Position numbers and translations under genes: made by a program
DNA from: Thiobacillus sp.
GTDB taxonomy: Bacteria > Pseudomonadota > Gammaproteobacteria > Burkholderiales > Thiobacillaceae
Reading direction: 5' to 3'
DNA: 64,000 nucleotides
Assembly (NCBI GenBank): GCA_016124745.1
Contig: WGNC01000025.1
Location: 99,753-163,752 of the forward strand
The notes under the pieces: generated by a model
What the model was told of the DNA's origin: nothing
What the model saw: only the letters and a program-made list of their open reading frames with translations
Database searches by the model: none
Part shown: piece by piece, positions 7,745-17,437 of the stretch
How positions within the stretch are numbered: the stretch's first letter is position 1
Layout of the letters: each line of letters begins with the position of its first letter

Positions 7745-8662
7745 ATGGATGTCGTCGCACTGGTCATTCTGATTGTCATCGGCATCGTCGTCGCCAAGGG
7801 CGTGCGTGTGGTGCCGCAGCAAAACGCCTGGGTGGTCGAACGCCTTGGCAAGTTTCACGCCGTGCTCGCGCCCGGCCTCAATCTGGTCATTCCCTTTATC
7901 GACCGCGTCGCCTACAAGCATTCGCTAAAGGAAATCCCGCTCGACGTGCCGAGCCAGATCTGCATCACGCGCGACAATACCCAGTTGTCGGTCGACGGCA
8001 TCCTGTATTTTCAGGTCACCGACCCCAAGATGGCGTCCTACGGATCGAGCGACTACATCTCGGCCATTTCGCAGCTGGCGCAAACCACATTGCGTTCGAT
8101 GATCGGCAAGATGGAAATGGACCGCACCTTCGAGGAGCGCGACGACATCAACCGTGGCGTGGTGATGGCGCTCAACGAAGCCTCGACGAACTGGGGCGTC
8201 AAGGTGTTGCGCTACGAGATCAAGGACCTGACACCGCCGAAAGAGATTCTCCACGCCATGCAGCGACAGATCACCGCAGAGCGCGAAAAGCGAGCGCTCA
8301 TCGCCTCGTCGGAAGGCCGCATGCAGGAGCAGATCAACATCGCCACCGGCGAGCGCAATGCCGCCATCCAGCAATCGGAAGGCGAAAAACAGGCCGCCAT
8401 CAACGTCGCCCAGGGTGAAGCCGAAGCGATCAAGGCCATCGCCGTGGCCAACGCAGAAGCCATCGCCCGCGTCGCCATGGCCATCGAAAAGCCCGGCGGC
8501 ATGCAGGCGGTGAATCTGAAAGTGGCGGAGAAGTATGTTGAGGCCTTTGCCGGCATCGCCAGGACCGGCAACACGCTGATCGTGCCGTCGAACATGGCGG
8601 ATATCAGCAGCCTGATCGCGGGGGCGATGAGCGTGGTGAAGTCGCAGGGGGCAGCGAACTAG
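7745..8662 (+). CDS. SPFH/stomatin-family (slipin, QmcA-like) membrane protein
   Basis: A 305-residue protein. The ATG at 7745 gives one N-terminal membrane helix (VALVILIVIGIVVAKGVRVV) followed at once by the SPFH domain: PQQNAWVVERLGKFHAVLAPGLNLVIPFID, ITRDNTQLSVDGILYFQVTD, and the ERDDINRGVV and KDLTPPKEI segments of the QmcA group. A coiled coil rich in E, A and R (residues about 190-250) ends in the oligomerisation tail. SPFH proteins build large membrane rings that scaffold proteases or microdomains. The gene follows nfeD by 17 bp, the classical pairing. Confidence 0.92.
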   Translation: MDVVALVILIVIGIVVAKGVRVVPQQNAWVVERLGKFHAVLAPGLNLVIPFIDRVAYKHSLKEIPLDVPSQICITRDNTQLSVDGILYFQVTDPKMASYGSSDYISAISQLAQTTLRSMIGKMEMDRTFEERDDINRGVVMALNEASTNWGVKVLRYEIKDLTPPKEILHAMQRQITAEREKRALIASSEGRMQEQINIATGERNAAIQQSEGEKQAAINVAQGEAEAIKAIAVANAEAIARVAMAIEKPGGMQAVNLKVAEKYVEAFAGIARTGNTLIVPSNMADISSLIAGAMSVVKSQGAAN

Positions 8663-8665
8663 GAT

Positions 8666-9883
8666 CTAATGCACCACGTCCTTGCGATGGCGTAGCCAGA
8701 TGGCCGTCATCACGCTGCTGATGAAAAGGCCGAATACCAGGATGATGGCGTGAATATGCCAGTCAGAGCGCACCATCAGGGCATAGGCACCGGTCAGCAA
8801 CAGGATGCTGATGTTTTCGTTGAAGTTTTGCTGGGCGATCGAGTGGCCAGCCCCCATCAATAGATGTCCGCGGTGCTGCAGCAGGGCGTTCATTGGCACC
8901 ACGAAAAATCCGGCCAGCATGCCGATTATTGTCAACAGGACAAGCGCAGGCCCCAGGCTGTCGACCCAGATCAGGGCAATCGGAACCATGCCCAGGATGA
9001 TGCCCGCAGGCAGTGTGCGGATCGCGTGTTCGAGCCGAACGAACTTGCCGGCGAGGATGGAACCCAGCGCGATGCCGACAGCGGTCGCGGCCGTGAGCTG
9101 GGTGGCCTGACTCAGGCTGTACTTCATGTTGAGCGCGGCCCATTCGATGATAAGCAGACGCAGGGTGGAACCGACGCCCCAGAACAGCGTGGTGACCGCG
9201 AGCGATACCTGCCCGAGTGGATCGCGCCACAGTAGTATGAAGCTGTGCCAGAAGTCATGCAGGACAAACAGCGGCGATCGGCTGGGAAGCCGGTGGTCGA
9301 TCGGCAGGCGCGGGATGTACAGGTTGACGATTGCTGCGCCCAGATACATGAAAGTGATGACGACGATGGCGAACTTCGGCGCGATGATGACATTCGAGAA
9401 TCCGACGCTGCTCAGGATGCTGCTCGCCATCTCGGGGCTGATGAGCGCGCCGCCAATAATGGCGCCGAGCACAATGGCAGCGACGGTGGTGCCTTCCATC
9501 CAGCTGTTGGCGACGACGAGTTTTTCGGGCGGCAGCAGTTCGGTCAGGATGCCGTATTTTGCCGGCGAGTACATCGCCGCGCCGACGCCGACCAGTGCAT
9601 AGGCGGCGAGCGGTGTCATGCCGGCGAGCATCACCAGGCAGCCTATGAACTTGACCGTGTTGGCGATGAGCATGACGCGTCCTTTGGGCAGGGCGTCGGC
9701 AAACGGGCCCACCAGCGGCGCCAGCACGATGTAGGCGATGACGAAAACGGTTTGCAGCAGCGGCGAGTGCCATTCCGGTGCCAAGAGGAACACCAGCAGT
9801 CCGATCGCGGCGAACAGTAGCGCGTTGTCGGCCAGCGCGGAAAGGAACTGCGCCAACAGGATGATGTAAAAAGCGCGGTTCAA
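8666..9883 (-). CDS. lplT: Lysophospholipid transporter LplT (MFS)
   Basis: A 405-residue major facilitator with about 12 membrane helices. The start MNRAFYIILLAQFLSALADNALLFAAIGLL and the segments GPFADALPKGRVMLIANTVKF and LVVANSWMEGTTVAAIVLG are those of LplT, which flips lysophospholipids inward for re-acylation by Aas. The aas acyltransferase is not next to it here, so the pathway partner must be elsewhere or fused differently. The gene is convergent with the SPFH gene, with only 3 bases between the stops, and divergent from the LysR gene. Confidence 0.88.
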   Translation of the reverse strand: MNRAFYIILLAQFLSALADNALLFAAIGLLVFLLAPEWHSPLLQTVFVIAYIVLAPLVGPFADALPKGRVMLIANTVKFIGCLVMLAGMTPLAAYALVGVGAAMYSPAKYGILTELLPPEKLVVANSWMEGTTVAAIVLGAIIGGALISPEMASSILSSVGFSNVIIAPKFAIVVITFMYLGAAIVNLYIPRLPIDHRLPSRSPLFVLHDFWHSFILLWRDPLGQVSLAVTTLFWGVGSTLRLLIIEWAALNMKYSLSQATQLTAATAVGIALGSILAGKFVRLEHAIRTLPAGIILGMVPIALIWVDSLGPALVLLTIIGMLAGFFVVPMNALLQHRGHLLMGAGHSIAQQNFNENISILLLTGAYALMVRSDWHIHAIILVFGLFISSVMTAIWLRHRKDVVH

Positions 9884-9981
9884 GGGGCTGGGGAGATCAA
9901 AGGCTGCGGGCTGCGCTGCGGGCCAGCCACCATTGTGCTGACAAAAGTCCTGTTAATACAATGAGTTGGTGGATCGAATAT

Positions 9982-10008
9982 TTCAACACGGGCGCGATTG
10001 TGGTTGAA
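9982..10008. promoter_or_regulatory. Inverted repeat in the lplT/LysR intergenic region (possible operator)
   Basis: Arms TTCAAC (9982-9987) and GTTGAA (10003-10008) are separated by 15 bp, 34 bp before the LysR gene start. An imperfect palindrome placed between a LysR gene and a divergent gene is the usual spot for self-binding of such regulators. This is inference from position and symmetry only. Confidence 0.35.
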
Positions 10009-10041
10009 TAAAATTCTTTTTTGACCCGGGGGCGGATATTT

Positions 10042-10986
10042 ATGGCCGACCGCAGACTGCAAGTATTCTACACCGTAGCCAAGCAACTCAGCTTCACCAA
10101 GGCAGCCGACATCCTCTACATGACGCAGCCAGCTGTGACGTTTCAGGTCAAGCAGTTGGAAGAGCATTTCAACACCCGGCTGTTCGAGCGCAGCCACGGC
10201 AAGATATCGCTTACGCCCGCAGGGGATCTGGTACTGGGCTATGCTGAGCGAATTCTGGCGTTGACCGGCGAAATGGAAGCGCGCGTAGGCGAGTTGACCG
10301 GACAGGTCACCGGCCCGCTGATGATAGGTGCCTCGACCACGATCGCCGAATACCAGTTGCCGCGGATTCTGGGCGAATTCAAGGAACGCTTCCCGCAGGT
10401 GCAGGCACGACTGACGGTTGCCAACTCGGAAACCGTCGCGGCGAAAGTCGCGGATCATTCGCTTGATGTCGGCCTGATCGAGGCACCGTCACACAATCCC
10501 AACCTGACCACGCTGGCATGCTGCGAAGACGAACTCGTCATGATTTGTGCGCCTGGCTTCAAGCTGGCCTCGCGCGCGAGCGTCAACGCGCGCGACATCG
10601 CGGATCAGCCGTATGTGTCGCGCGAGCATGGTTCGGGCACGCGCGAAGTGGTGGACGACTTCTTCAAGAACAACGGCGTCAACCCGGATGACCTCCATAT
10701 CGAAATGGAACTGGGCAGCCGCGAGGCGATCAAGGGCGCGGTCGAGGCAGGTCTTGGCGTGGCCATCATGTCGGCATCCACCGTCACCAAGGAGATTCAG
10801 CTCGGTACGCTGGTTGCCGTGAAGCTGAGCCCGAGGCTGACGCGTGAACTGACCATGGTCTACGCGCCGGAGAAATTCCGCAGCAAGCTGCTCGACGCCT
10901 TCATCACCTTTGTCGAAAACAAGTTTCAGCAGTGCAATATCGACGTCATTCCATTGAAACGCCCGGCAAAGGGACGCGGTCGCTGA
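10042..10986 (+). CDS. LysR-family transcriptional regulator (CysL/CbbR-like group)
   Basis: A 314-residue regulator. ATG 10042 is preferred over an in-frame TTG at 10021 because the family's first helix begins right after it (MADRRLQVFYTVAKQLSFTKAA). The winged helix-turn-helix ADILYMTQPAVTFQVKQLEEHFNTRLFER is followed by a two-lobed effector domain (PLMIGASTTIAEYQLPRILGEF; EAGLGVAIMSASTV). The domain resembles the CysL/YeiE and CbbR groups linked to sulphite or carbon metabolism, but no target gene is adjacent to settle this. The next gene starts inside its stop codon. Confidence 0.85.
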   Translation: MADRRLQVFYTVAKQLSFTKAADILYMTQPAVTFQVKQLEEHFNTRLFERSHGKISLTPAGDLVLGYAERILALTGEMEARVGELTGQVTGPLMIGASTTIAEYQLPRILGEFKERFPQVQARLTVANSETVAAKVADHSLDVGLIEAPSHNPNLTTLACCEDELVMICAPGFKLASRASVNARDIADQPYVSREHGSGTREVVDDFFKNNGVNPDDLHIEMELGSREAIKGAVEAGLGVAIMSASTVTKEIQLGTLVAVKLSPRLTRELTMVYAPEKFRSKLLDAFITFVENKFQQCNIDVIPLKRPAKGRGR

Positions 10987-11360
10987 TGCAGGACAGCAAG
11001 CGCCTGGCTTCCCTGTTCAGAAATTTGTCGGAACCCAGGCAGCAGGCATTGCTGGAATATGCGGAGTTCCTAGCCGGCAAGGAAGGTTCTGAAATGGCGG
11101 CAGCGCCTCCGGCCGAGCCGCTACCCATCCCGCGTCCCGAACAGGAAAACGTGGTCAAGGCGATTCAGCGTTTGATGCAGACTTATCCGATGCTGGAACG
11201 CAATCATATTTTTCACGAGGCGTCCGCCCAGATGACGCGTCATCTGGTTCACGGCGTGGCTGCCGTCGAAGCCATAGACGAACTCGAGCGGATTTTCGCG
11301 CGCCGCTATCAGGCGCACCTCGACGCGTTGAATAAGGACTCGCTGTCGCCCGAAGCTTAA
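10986..11360 (+). CDS. Small soluble protein of unknown function, coupled to the LysR gene
   Basis: A 124-residue protein whose ATG shares a base with the LysR stop (TGATG), so the two are co-translated. It starts MQDSKRLASLFRNLSEPRQQ, a pattern of helices common in proteins that act near DNA-binding regulators. After it comes a proline-rich linker (PPAEPLPIPRPEQ) and a second helical part with VVKAIQRLMQTYPMLERNHI. No cysteine, signal peptide or membrane helix is present. I do not recognise the family; the gene context only suggests a role tied to the regulator. Confidence 0.7.
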   Translation: MQDSKRLASLFRNLSEPRQQALLEYAEFLAGKEGSEMAAAPPAEPLPIPRPEQENVVKAIQRLMQTYPMLERNHIFHEASAQMTRHLVHGVAAVEAIDELERIFARRYQAHLDALNKDSLSPEA

Positions 11361-11674
11361 GCAACAGACTCGGGCAACGCGCGCCCGCATTGCCAGCAAC
11401 TCAGAAAATTGCCGGGATTGGGTTCGCCACAGTTCGGACACGTCTTTTCCTGCCCGGGTTTCATGTTCCGGCAGCCCTCCAGGATCTCGCGTGCGCGCAA
11501 CGCCTGGCTGTCGTCATCGACCCACACTTCCGGTTGAGCCTGCATGAAAGGCACTTCTCCCATCGCGCCGGCAGCATTGACGTTGAAGATGTGGGTGACG
11601 ATGCCGAGACTGGACAGGGTGTCGACAGCCAGTTGGGCGTCGAGCAGGGTGGGGGCGATGTGGACCCGTTTCAT
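11357..11674 (-). CDS. DUF2007-type protein with C-terminal zinc ribbon
   Basis: A 105-residue protein. The first part (MKRVHIAPTLLDAQLAVDTLSSLGI, then PEVWVDDDSQALRAREILE) is the small alpha-beta domain of the DUF2007 'putative signal transducing protein' family, which resembles a PII-like or GlnB-like fold. The end carries two CxxC knuckles, CPNCGE and CWQCGRAL, that should bind one zinc. The gene is convergent with the LysR-linked gene (4-base overlap at the stops) and lies downstream of the Fur-like gene on the same strand, 15 bp away. Confidence 0.75.
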   Translation of the reverse strand: MKRVHIAPTLLDAQLAVDTLSSLGIVTHIFNVNAAGAMGEVPFMQAQPEVWVDDDSQALRAREILEGCRNMKPGQEKTCPNCGEPNPGNFLSCWQCGRALPESVA

Positions 11675-11689
11675 CGACGGGTGGCAGCC

Positions 11690-12109
11690 TCAGTCTTTGC
11701 GGCGGACGCGCACGATCAGATCGATGACTTCGGTCACCATGCCGGCAGGCAAGGGAGGCAGGCCGGATATCTGCACATGCTCGGCGTCGATGTCGGAGAG
11801 CTTGCCGCTGTCGACTTCGTAGAGATGATGATGCGGGCTGGTGTTGGGGTCGAAGAACACCTTGCAGGGATCGACGATCACCTCGCGCACCAGGCCCTTT
11901 TCCAGAAAAAGCCTGAGCGTGTTGTATACCGTGGCCTTAGAGGTCTCCGAGTGACGGGTATTGACGACGGCCATCACCTGGTCGGCCGACAGGTGCTCCT
12001 GACGTGAAAACAGCGCGTACGCAATCTCAATCCGCTGATGGGTCGGATTGATGTCGTGACCGCGCAGCAGGCCGGCCATATTGTCGCGCGTGTAATGCAT
12101 GGGACTCAT
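11690..12109 (-). CDS. Fur-family transcriptional regulator lacking the structural CxxC motifs
   Basis: A 139-residue Fur-fold repressor. The ATG at 12107-12109 is preferred over a TTG four codons upstream. The DNA-binding part reads INPTHQRIEIAYALFSRQEHLSADQV and SKATVYNTLRLFLEKGLV; the metal-site region is DPNTSPHHHLYEVDSGKLSDID. Unlike Fur or Zur there is no CxxC pair in the C-terminal half, and the only cysteine is in VDPCKVFF. That places it nearer the Irr/PerR-like regulators for iron, haem or peroxide response. It is divergent from hisD. Confidence 0.82.
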   Translation of the reverse strand: MSPMHYTRDNMAGLLRGHDINPTHQRIEIAYALFSRQEHLSADQVMAVVNTRHSETSKATVYNTLRLFLEKGLVREVIVDPCKVFFDPNTSPHHHLYEVDSGKLSDIDAEHVQISGLPPLPAGMVTEVIDLIVRVRRKD

Positions 12110-12239
12110 GATAATCAGCAATCTGGACTTTGTCTAATTTCCGGAATGGGTATGAATTTTGTTCGGGAAAGCTAGGCCAGGGATGGAGGAACGCCAAAAA
12201 CCGGTACAATCGTCATCGGATTTTTGGAGATGGATTCCT

Positions 12240-13544
12240 GTGGTTACGCTCACCCGCCTCGATAGCACGCAACCTGATTTCCAGGCGCGTCTCTCCCACT
12301 TGTTGCAGTTCGATGATGCCGCCGACGCCGCCATCGAGCAGACGGTTGCGGGGATTCTGGATGACGTGAAAAAGCGGGGCGACGCTGCGGTGCTCGAATA
12401 TACGGAGCGTTTCGACCGACTGCCCGCGGCTTCGCTGGCAAGTCTGGAGTTGAGCACAGTCCAGTTGCAGGCAGCACTCACACAACTGCCGTCCGACACG
12501 CGCCTGGCGCTGGAAGCCGCGGCGGATCGGGTGCGACGCTACCACGAGCGGCAGACCCAGGCATCATGGACCTATACCGAGGACGACGGTACCGTGCTTG
12601 GGCAGCAGATCACCCCGCTCGACCGTGTCGGGCTGTACGTGCCCGGCGGCAAGGCTGCGTATCCCTCGTCCGTATTGATGAATGCGATTCCGGCCAAGGT
12701 GGCGGGTGTATCAGAACTCGTCATGGTCGTGCCGACGCCAGGAGGGGAACAGAATCAACTGGTGCTGGCAGCCGCCGCGATTGCCGGCGTGGATCGCGTG
12801 TTCACCATCGGCGGCGCGCAGGCAGTTGCCGCGCTGGCCTACGGCACCGAAACCGTGCCGCAGGTCGACAAGATCGTCGGCCCGGGCAATGCCTACGTGG
12901 CAGCAGCCAAGCGTCGGGTGTTCGGCACGGTGGGAATCGACATGATCGCGGGGCCTTCCGAAATCCTCGTGATCGCCGATGGCCATACGCCGCCGGAATG
13001 GGTGGCGATGGATCTGTTCTCGCAGGCCGAGCACGACGAGATGGCGCAATCGATCCTGCTGTCGCCCGATGCCGCCTATCTCGATGCAGTTGCGGCGGCG
13101 ATCGGCAAGCTTATCGACGAGATGCCGCGCAGCGAGGTGATCCGGACCTCGCTGACCAACCGCGGCGCGCTGATCAAGACGCGTGATCTCGACGACGCTG
13201 CGGCGATCTCGAACGCGGTCGCGCCGGAACATCTGGAACTGTCGGTGGTCGACCCCGACGCGCTGCTGCCGAAACTGCGTCATGCCGGGGCGATTTTCAT
13301 GGGCAAGAACACCTGCGAGGCGCTCGGCGACTATTGTGCGGGGCCGAATCACGTGCTGCCTACCTCGCGCACCGCGCGCTTCTCGTCGCCGCTGGGCGTG
13401 TACGACTTCCAGAAGCGCAGCAGCCTGATCCACGTGTCGCAGGACGGTGCGCAGACGCTCGGTCGGATCGCCGCCACGCTTGCCTATGGCGAGGGCCTGC
13501 AGGCCCACGCACGCTCTGCCGAGTACCGCCTGATTCATAAATGA
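12240..13544 (+). CDS. hisD: Histidinol dehydrogenase
   Basis: A 434-residue zinc enzyme that makes the last two oxidations of histidine synthesis (histidinol to histidine, NAD-dependent). I start it at GTG 12240, which gives the family-typical opening [16 protein letters not shown] and has a GGAG about 10 bases upstream; the open frame itself runs back to 12159. Key parts are [43 protein letters not shown] and the metal-site segment [10 protein letters not shown]. It is the first gene of the his-HIT-tat cluster, and its stop overlaps hisC (ATGA). Confidence 0.95.
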   Translation: MVTLTRLDSTQPDFQARLSHLLQFDDAADAAIEQTVAGILDDVKKRGDAAVLEYTERFDRLPAASLASLELSTVQLQAALTQLPSDTRLALEAAADRVRRYHERQTQASWTYTEDDGTVLGQQITPLDRVGLYVPGGKAAYPSSVLMNAIPAKVAGVSELVMVVPTPGGEQNQLVLAAAAIAGVDRVFTIGGAQAVAALAYGTETVPQVDKIVGPGNAYVAAAKRRVFGTVGIDMIAGPSEILVIADGHTPPEWVAMDLFSQAEHDEMAQSILLSPDAAYLDAVAAAIGKLIDEMPRSEVIRTSLTNRGALIKTRDLDDAAAISNAVAPEHLELSVVDPDALLPKLRHAGAIFMGKNTCEALGDYCAGPNHVLPTSRTARFSSPLGVYDFQKRSSLIHVSQDGAQTLGRIAATLAYGEGLQAHARSAEYRLIHK

Positions 13545-14605
13545 GCCGCTATTGGAGCGCAGTGGTGCACGGCCTGACGCCCTACATACCGGGCGAGCAG
13601 CCGAAGCTGGCCAAGTTGGTCAAGCTCAACACCAACGAGAACCCCTACGGGCCGAGCCCGAGGGTGCTCGATGCCGTGCGTGCGGAGGCCGCCGACACGC
13701 TGCGCCTGTATCCCGATCCCAATTCCGACCGCCTGCGTGCCGGAATTGGCGCCTATCATGGCGTGACGCCCGATCAGATATTTGTTGGCAACGGTTCCGA
13801 CGAGGTGCTGGCGCATGCCTTCATGGCGTTGCTGAAGCACGACAAGCCGATTCTGTTTCCCGACATCACCTACAGCTTTTACCCGGTGTATTGCGGACTC
13901 TATGAAATCGCTTACCGCGCGGTTCCGCTCACGGAATCGTTCGAGGTCCGGGTCGACGATTACCTCACGCCAAACGGCGGAGTGATTTTCCCCAATCCCA
14001 ATGCGCCGACCGGGCGACTGCTGGCGTTGGGGGAAGTGGAGCGACTGCTGCTGAACAATCAGGACTCCGTCGTGGTAATCGATGAAGCCTATATCGACTT
14101 CGGCGGCCAGTCGGCGGTTGAACTGGTCGAACGCCATCCGCAGTTGCTGGTGACCCGCACGCTGTCGAAATCACACGCGTTGGCCGGTCTGCGCGTGGGC
14201 TATGCGATTGGACAGTCGCATCTGATCGAGGCGCTTAACCGGGTGAAGAACAGTTTCAATTCCTATCCGCTTGACCGCTTTGCCCAGGCAGGTGCGCTGG
14301 CATCGATGGAAGATCGCGCCTATTTCGAGGGCATTTGCGCGAAAGTGGTGGCAACCCGCACTGGCCTGGTCACTAAAATGGAAAAGCTCGGCTTCGAGGT
14401 GCTGCCCTCAACCGCCAATTTCATCTTCGCCCGTCATCCTGCGCACGACGGAGCAAAGCTGGCCACCGCGCTGCGGGAACGCAGCGTCATCGTGCGTCAT
14501 TTCAGCAAGCCGGCCCGCATTGCGCCGTTTTTGCGCATTACGGTGGGTACCGACGCACAGTGCGATATGCTGCTTGCCGCATTGAAAGCGATTGTGGCCT
14601 GCTAG
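13541..14605 (+). CDS. hisC: Histidinol-phosphate aminotransferase
   Basis: A 354-residue PLP aminotransferase of fold type [19 protein letters not shown] and [13 protein letters not shown] open it. The PLP region is [10 protein letters not shown], and the catalytic lysine is in [18 protein letters not shown] (SKS). NFIFARH and RHFSKP near the end bind the phosphate. It turns imidazole-acetol phosphate into histidinol phosphate with glutamate as donor. It overlaps hisD by 4 bases and precedes hisB by 30. Confidence 0.95.
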   Translation: MSRYWSAVVHGLTPYIPGEQPKLAKLVKLNTNENPYGPSPRVLDAVRAEAADTLRLYPDPNSDRLRAGIGAYHGVTPDQIFVGNGSDEVLAHAFMALLKHDKPILFPDITYSFYPVYCGLYEIAYRAVPLTESFEVRVDDYLTPNGGVIFPNPNAPTGRLLALGEVERLLLNNQDSVVVIDEAYIDFGGQSAVELVERHPQLLVTRTLSKSHALAGLRVGYAIGQSHLIEALNRVKNSFNSYPLDRFAQAGALASMEDRAYFEGICAKVVATRTGLVTKMEKLGFEVLPSTANFIFARHPAHDGAKLATALRERSVIVRHFSKPARIAPFLRITVGTDAQCDMLLAALKAIVAC

Positions 14606-14635
14606 AATTCGTTTACAGCATTATTTTCCTACGCC

Positions 14636-15223
14636 ATGCGCACCGCCCAAGTCACCCGCAACACCCTGGAAACCCGGATCACGGTCGGCCTCAACCTCGA
14701 CGGTACCGGCATCAGCAAGCTCGCGACCGGCGTGCCTTTCCTCGATCACATGCTTGACCAGATCGCACGCCACGGCCTGATCGACCTGGAGATCGAGGCC
14801 AAGGGGGATCTGCACATCGACGCTCACCACACGGTGGAAGATACCGGCATTACGCTGGGACAGGCCTTTGCGCAGGCGCTTGGCGACAAGAAGGGCATCC
14901 GTCGCTATGGGCACGCCTACGTGCCGCTCGACGAGGCGCTTTCGCGCGTGGTGATCGACCTGTCGGGCCGGCCGGGCCTCGAGTATCACGTCGACTACAC
15001 GCGTGCGCGCATTGGCGAGTTCGATGTCGACCTGTTCCTCGAATTCTTCCGCGGTTTCATCAATCATGCCGGGGTGACGCTGCATATCGACAACCTGCGC
15101 GGCATCAACGCGCACCATCAGGCCGAGACCATTTTCAAGGCCTTCGGCCGGGCCCTGCGCATGGCGGTGGAAGCAGACGCGCGCATGGGCGATGCTCTGC
15201 CGTCGACAAAAGGGTCACTGTGA
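14636..15223 (+). CDS. hisB: Imidazoleglycerol-phosphate dehydratase (monofunctional)
   Basis: A 195-residue enzyme consisting only of the dehydratase; the histidinol-phosphatase half found in enteric HisB is absent. The manganese-binding histidine clusters are clear: [16 protein letters not shown] and [15 protein letters not shown] in the first repeat, and [13 protein letters not shown] and [16 protein letters not shown] in the second. It removes water from imidazoleglycerol phosphate. A separate histidinol-phosphate phosphatase is therefore needed and is not seen here. It overlaps hisH by 4 bases. Confidence 0.96.
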   Translation: MRTAQVTRNTLETRITVGLNLDGTGISKLATGVPFLDHMLDQIARHGLIDLEIEAKGDLHIDAHHTVEDTGITLGQAFAQALGDKKGIRRYGHAYVPLDEALSRVVIDLSGRPGLEYHVDYTRARIGEFDVDLFLEFFRGFINHAGVTLHIDNLRGINAHHQAETIFKAFGRALRMAVEADARMGDALPSTKGSL

Positions 15224-15906
15224 GCGTCGATATCGCCGTCATCGATTACGGCATGGCCAACCTGCGTTCGGTGTCCAAGGCCATCGAGCACGTCGCGCCA
15301 GCGGCGAGTGTCGCGGTGACATCCGATCCCGCGGTGATTGCCGCGGCCGGGCGGGTGGTCTTTCCGGGGCAGGGCGCCGCACCAGATTGCATGCGCGAAA
15401 TCGATGCGCGTGGTCTGCGTCAGGTGATTATCGACGCTGCCCATAGCAAGCCTTTTCTGGGCATCTGCATGGGGCTGCAGGTGCTGTTCGAACACAGCGA
15501 GGAAGGCGATGCCGACTGCCTGGGCATTCTTCCGGGCACGGTGCAGCGCTTTCCGCACGAGGCAATGCATGATGAAGCCGGCGACAAGCTCAAGGTGCCT
15601 CACATGGGCTGGAACAACGTCCATCAGGCTTCCGCCCACCCGCTGTGGGCGGGCATCGAGGAAGGTGCGCGTTTCTACTTCGTGCACAGCTACTTTGTGC
15701 AGCCCGATTCACCTGAAGTGATCGCCGGTTTTTCGCATTACCCGTTTCCCTTCACCTGCGCGGTGGCGGCCGGGAACATGTTCGCTGTCCAGTTCCATCC
15801 GGAAAAAAGCGGCGATGCCGGACTGATGCTGCTGGGCAATTTTGTAACCTGGAATCCGGGTGCGAGAGAATCCGCCTGTGATATGTCCGGCGCGGCCTGC
15901 GCCTAA
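15220..15906 (+). CDS. hisH: Imidazole glycerol phosphate synthase, glutaminase subunit
   Basis: A 228-residue class I glutamine amidotransferase starting at GTG 15220 (GTGA overlap with hisB). The nucleophile cysteine is in [17 protein letters not shown], the oxyanion strand is [11 protein letters not shown], and the His-Glu pair is in [14 protein letters not shown]. It feeds ammonia to HisF through a channel. The tail after residue 205 ([23 protein letters not shown]) is a little longer than usual, with two extra cysteines. Confidence 0.94.
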   Translation: MSVDIAVIDYGMANLRSVSKAIEHVAPAASVAVTSDPAVIAAAGRVVFPGQGAAPDCMREIDARGLRQVIIDAAHSKPFLGICMGLQVLFEHSEEGDADCLGILPGTVQRFPHEAMHDEAGDKLKVPHMGWNNVHQASAHPLWAGIEEGARFYFVHSYFVQPDSPEVIAGFSHYPFPFTCAVAAGNMFAVQFHPEKSGDAGLMLLGNFVTWNPGARESACDMSGAACA

Positions 15907-15924
15907 TTCATTTACTGTACGAGC

Positions 15925-16680
15925 ATGTTGATAATTCCCGCGATCGACCTTAAGGACGGCCACTGCGTGCGTCTCGAGCAAGGCGAAATGGACAAGGCTA
16001 CCGTGTTTTCAGAAGATCCAGCGGCCATGGCACGGCACTGGAAGGACCAGGGTGCGCGCCGCTTGCACTTGGTCGATCTCAACGGTGCGTTTGCCGGCAA
16101 GCCGGTCAACGACCAGGCGATTCGCTTCATCGTCGATGCAGTGGGCGATGAGATGCCCGTTCAACTCGGTGGCGGGATTCGTGATCTCGCCACGATCGAG
16201 CGCTATCTCGACGGCGGTGTGCGTTACGTCATCATCGGTACGGCAGCAGTGAAAAACCCCGGCTTTCTGCACGAAGCCTGCGACGCCTTCCCCGGTCACG
16301 TGATGGTTGGGCTCGACGCCAAGGACGGCAAGATTGCGGTCGAGGGATGGTCCAAAATCACCGGCCACGACGTGATCGACCTCGCCAAGCGTTTCGAGGG
16401 CTATGGCGTGGAGGCCGTCATCTACACCGATATCGGGCGCGACGGCATGCTGACCGGGGTGAACGTGAATGCCACGCAGCGCCTGGCGCAGGCCTTGTCA
16501 ATCCCGGTCATCGCCAGCGGCGGCGTGACCAATCTGGATGACGTCAGGGCCCTGTCCGCTGTCGCCAAGGATGGCATCATCGGTGCGATCACGGGGCGTG
16601 CGATCTATCAGGGGACGCTGGATTTCCCCCAGGCGCAGAAGCTGGCCGATGAACTGGCAGGTGGCGTGTTCGGGGTATGA
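15925..16680 (+). CDS. hisA: Phosphoribosylformimino-5-aminoimidazole carboxamide ribotide isomerase
   Basis: A 251-residue beta-alpha barrel. [20 protein letters not shown] carries the general-base aspartate, and the second catalytic aspartate is in [15 protein letters not shown]. The two phosphate-binding half-barrel motifs are VQLGGGIRD and [12 protein letters not shown]. It opens the ribose ring of ProFAR by an Amadori rearrangement. It ends one base before the hisF start. Confidence 0.95.
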   Translation: MLIIPAIDLKDGHCVRLEQGEMDKATVFSEDPAAMARHWKDQGARRLHLVDLNGAFAGKPVNDQAIRFIVDAVGDEMPVQLGGGIRDLATIERYLDGGVRYVIIGTAAVKNPGFLHEACDAFPGHVMVGLDAKDGKIAVEGWSKITGHDVIDLAKRFEGYGVEAVIYTDIGRDGMLTGVNVNATQRLAQALSIPVIASGGVTNLDDVRALSAVAKDGIIGAITGRAIYQGTLDFPQAQKLADELAGGVFGV

Positions 16681-16681
16681 C

Positions 16682-17437
16682 GTGCTAGCCAAGCGCATCA
16701 TTCCCTGTCTCGACGTCACCAATGGCCGAGTGGTCAAGGGGACCAATTTTGTCGAGTTGAAGGATGCCGGGGACCCCGTGGAAATCGCGCGCCGCTACAA
16801 TGAGGAAGGCGCGGACGAACTGACGTTTCTGGATATCACCGCGTCGTCCGACAATCGCGACCTGATCCTCCACATCATCGAAGCGGTGGCGTCGGAGGTG
16901 TTCATCCCCCTGACCGTGGGCGGCGGGGTGCGTGTGGTGGCCGATATCCAGCGACTGCTGAATGCAGGCGCGGACAAGGTGAGCATCAACACGTCGGCCG
17001 TCAACAATCCGCAACTGGTGAAGGATGCATCCGACCGCTACGGCAACCAGTGCATCGTGGTGGCGATCGACGCCAAGCGCCGCGGTGACCACTGGGAAGT
17101 CTTCACCCACGGTGGCCGCACGGCCACCGGGCTCGACGCGATCGAGTGGGCGAAAAAAATGGAAGCCTTCGGTGCGGGTGAACTGTTGCTGACCTCGATG
17201 GACCGGGATGGTACCAAGAGCGGATTCGACCTGGAATTGACGCGCGCGATTTCCGACGCAGTCGACATTCCCATCATCGCCAGCGGCGGCGTGGGCACGC
17301 TCCAGCATCTGGTCGACGGCGTCAAGCAAGGTCGCGCCGATGCCGTGCTCGCGGCGAGCATTTTCCACTTCAGCGAACACGCCATCGAAGATGCCAAGCG
17401 TTACATGAAGCGGCATGGCATCGAGGTGCGCCTGTGA
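16682..17437 (+). CDS. hisF: Imidazole glycerol phosphate synthase, cyclase subunit
   Basis: A 251-residue barrel starting at GTG 16682, which gives the family's opening [20 protein letters not shown]; longer open-frame starts upstream lie inside hisA. The catalytic aspartates are in IPCLDV and [14 protein letters not shown]. Phosphate sites are TVGGGVR and [10 protein letters not shown]. With HisH it makes imidazoleglycerol phosphate and AICAR. It overlaps hisI by 4 bases. Confidence 0.95.
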   Translation: MLAKRIIPCLDVTNGRVVKGTNFVELKDAGDPVEIARRYNEEGADELTFLDITASSDNRDLILHIIEAVASEVFIPLTVGGGVRVVADIQRLLNAGADKVSINTSAVNNPQLVKDASDRYGNQCIVVAIDAKRRGDHWEVFTHGGRTATGLDAIEWAKKMEAFGAGELLLTSMDRDGTKSGFDLELTRAISDAVDIPIIASGGVGTLQHLVDGVKQGRADAVLAASIFHFSEHAIEDAKRYMKRHGIEVRL

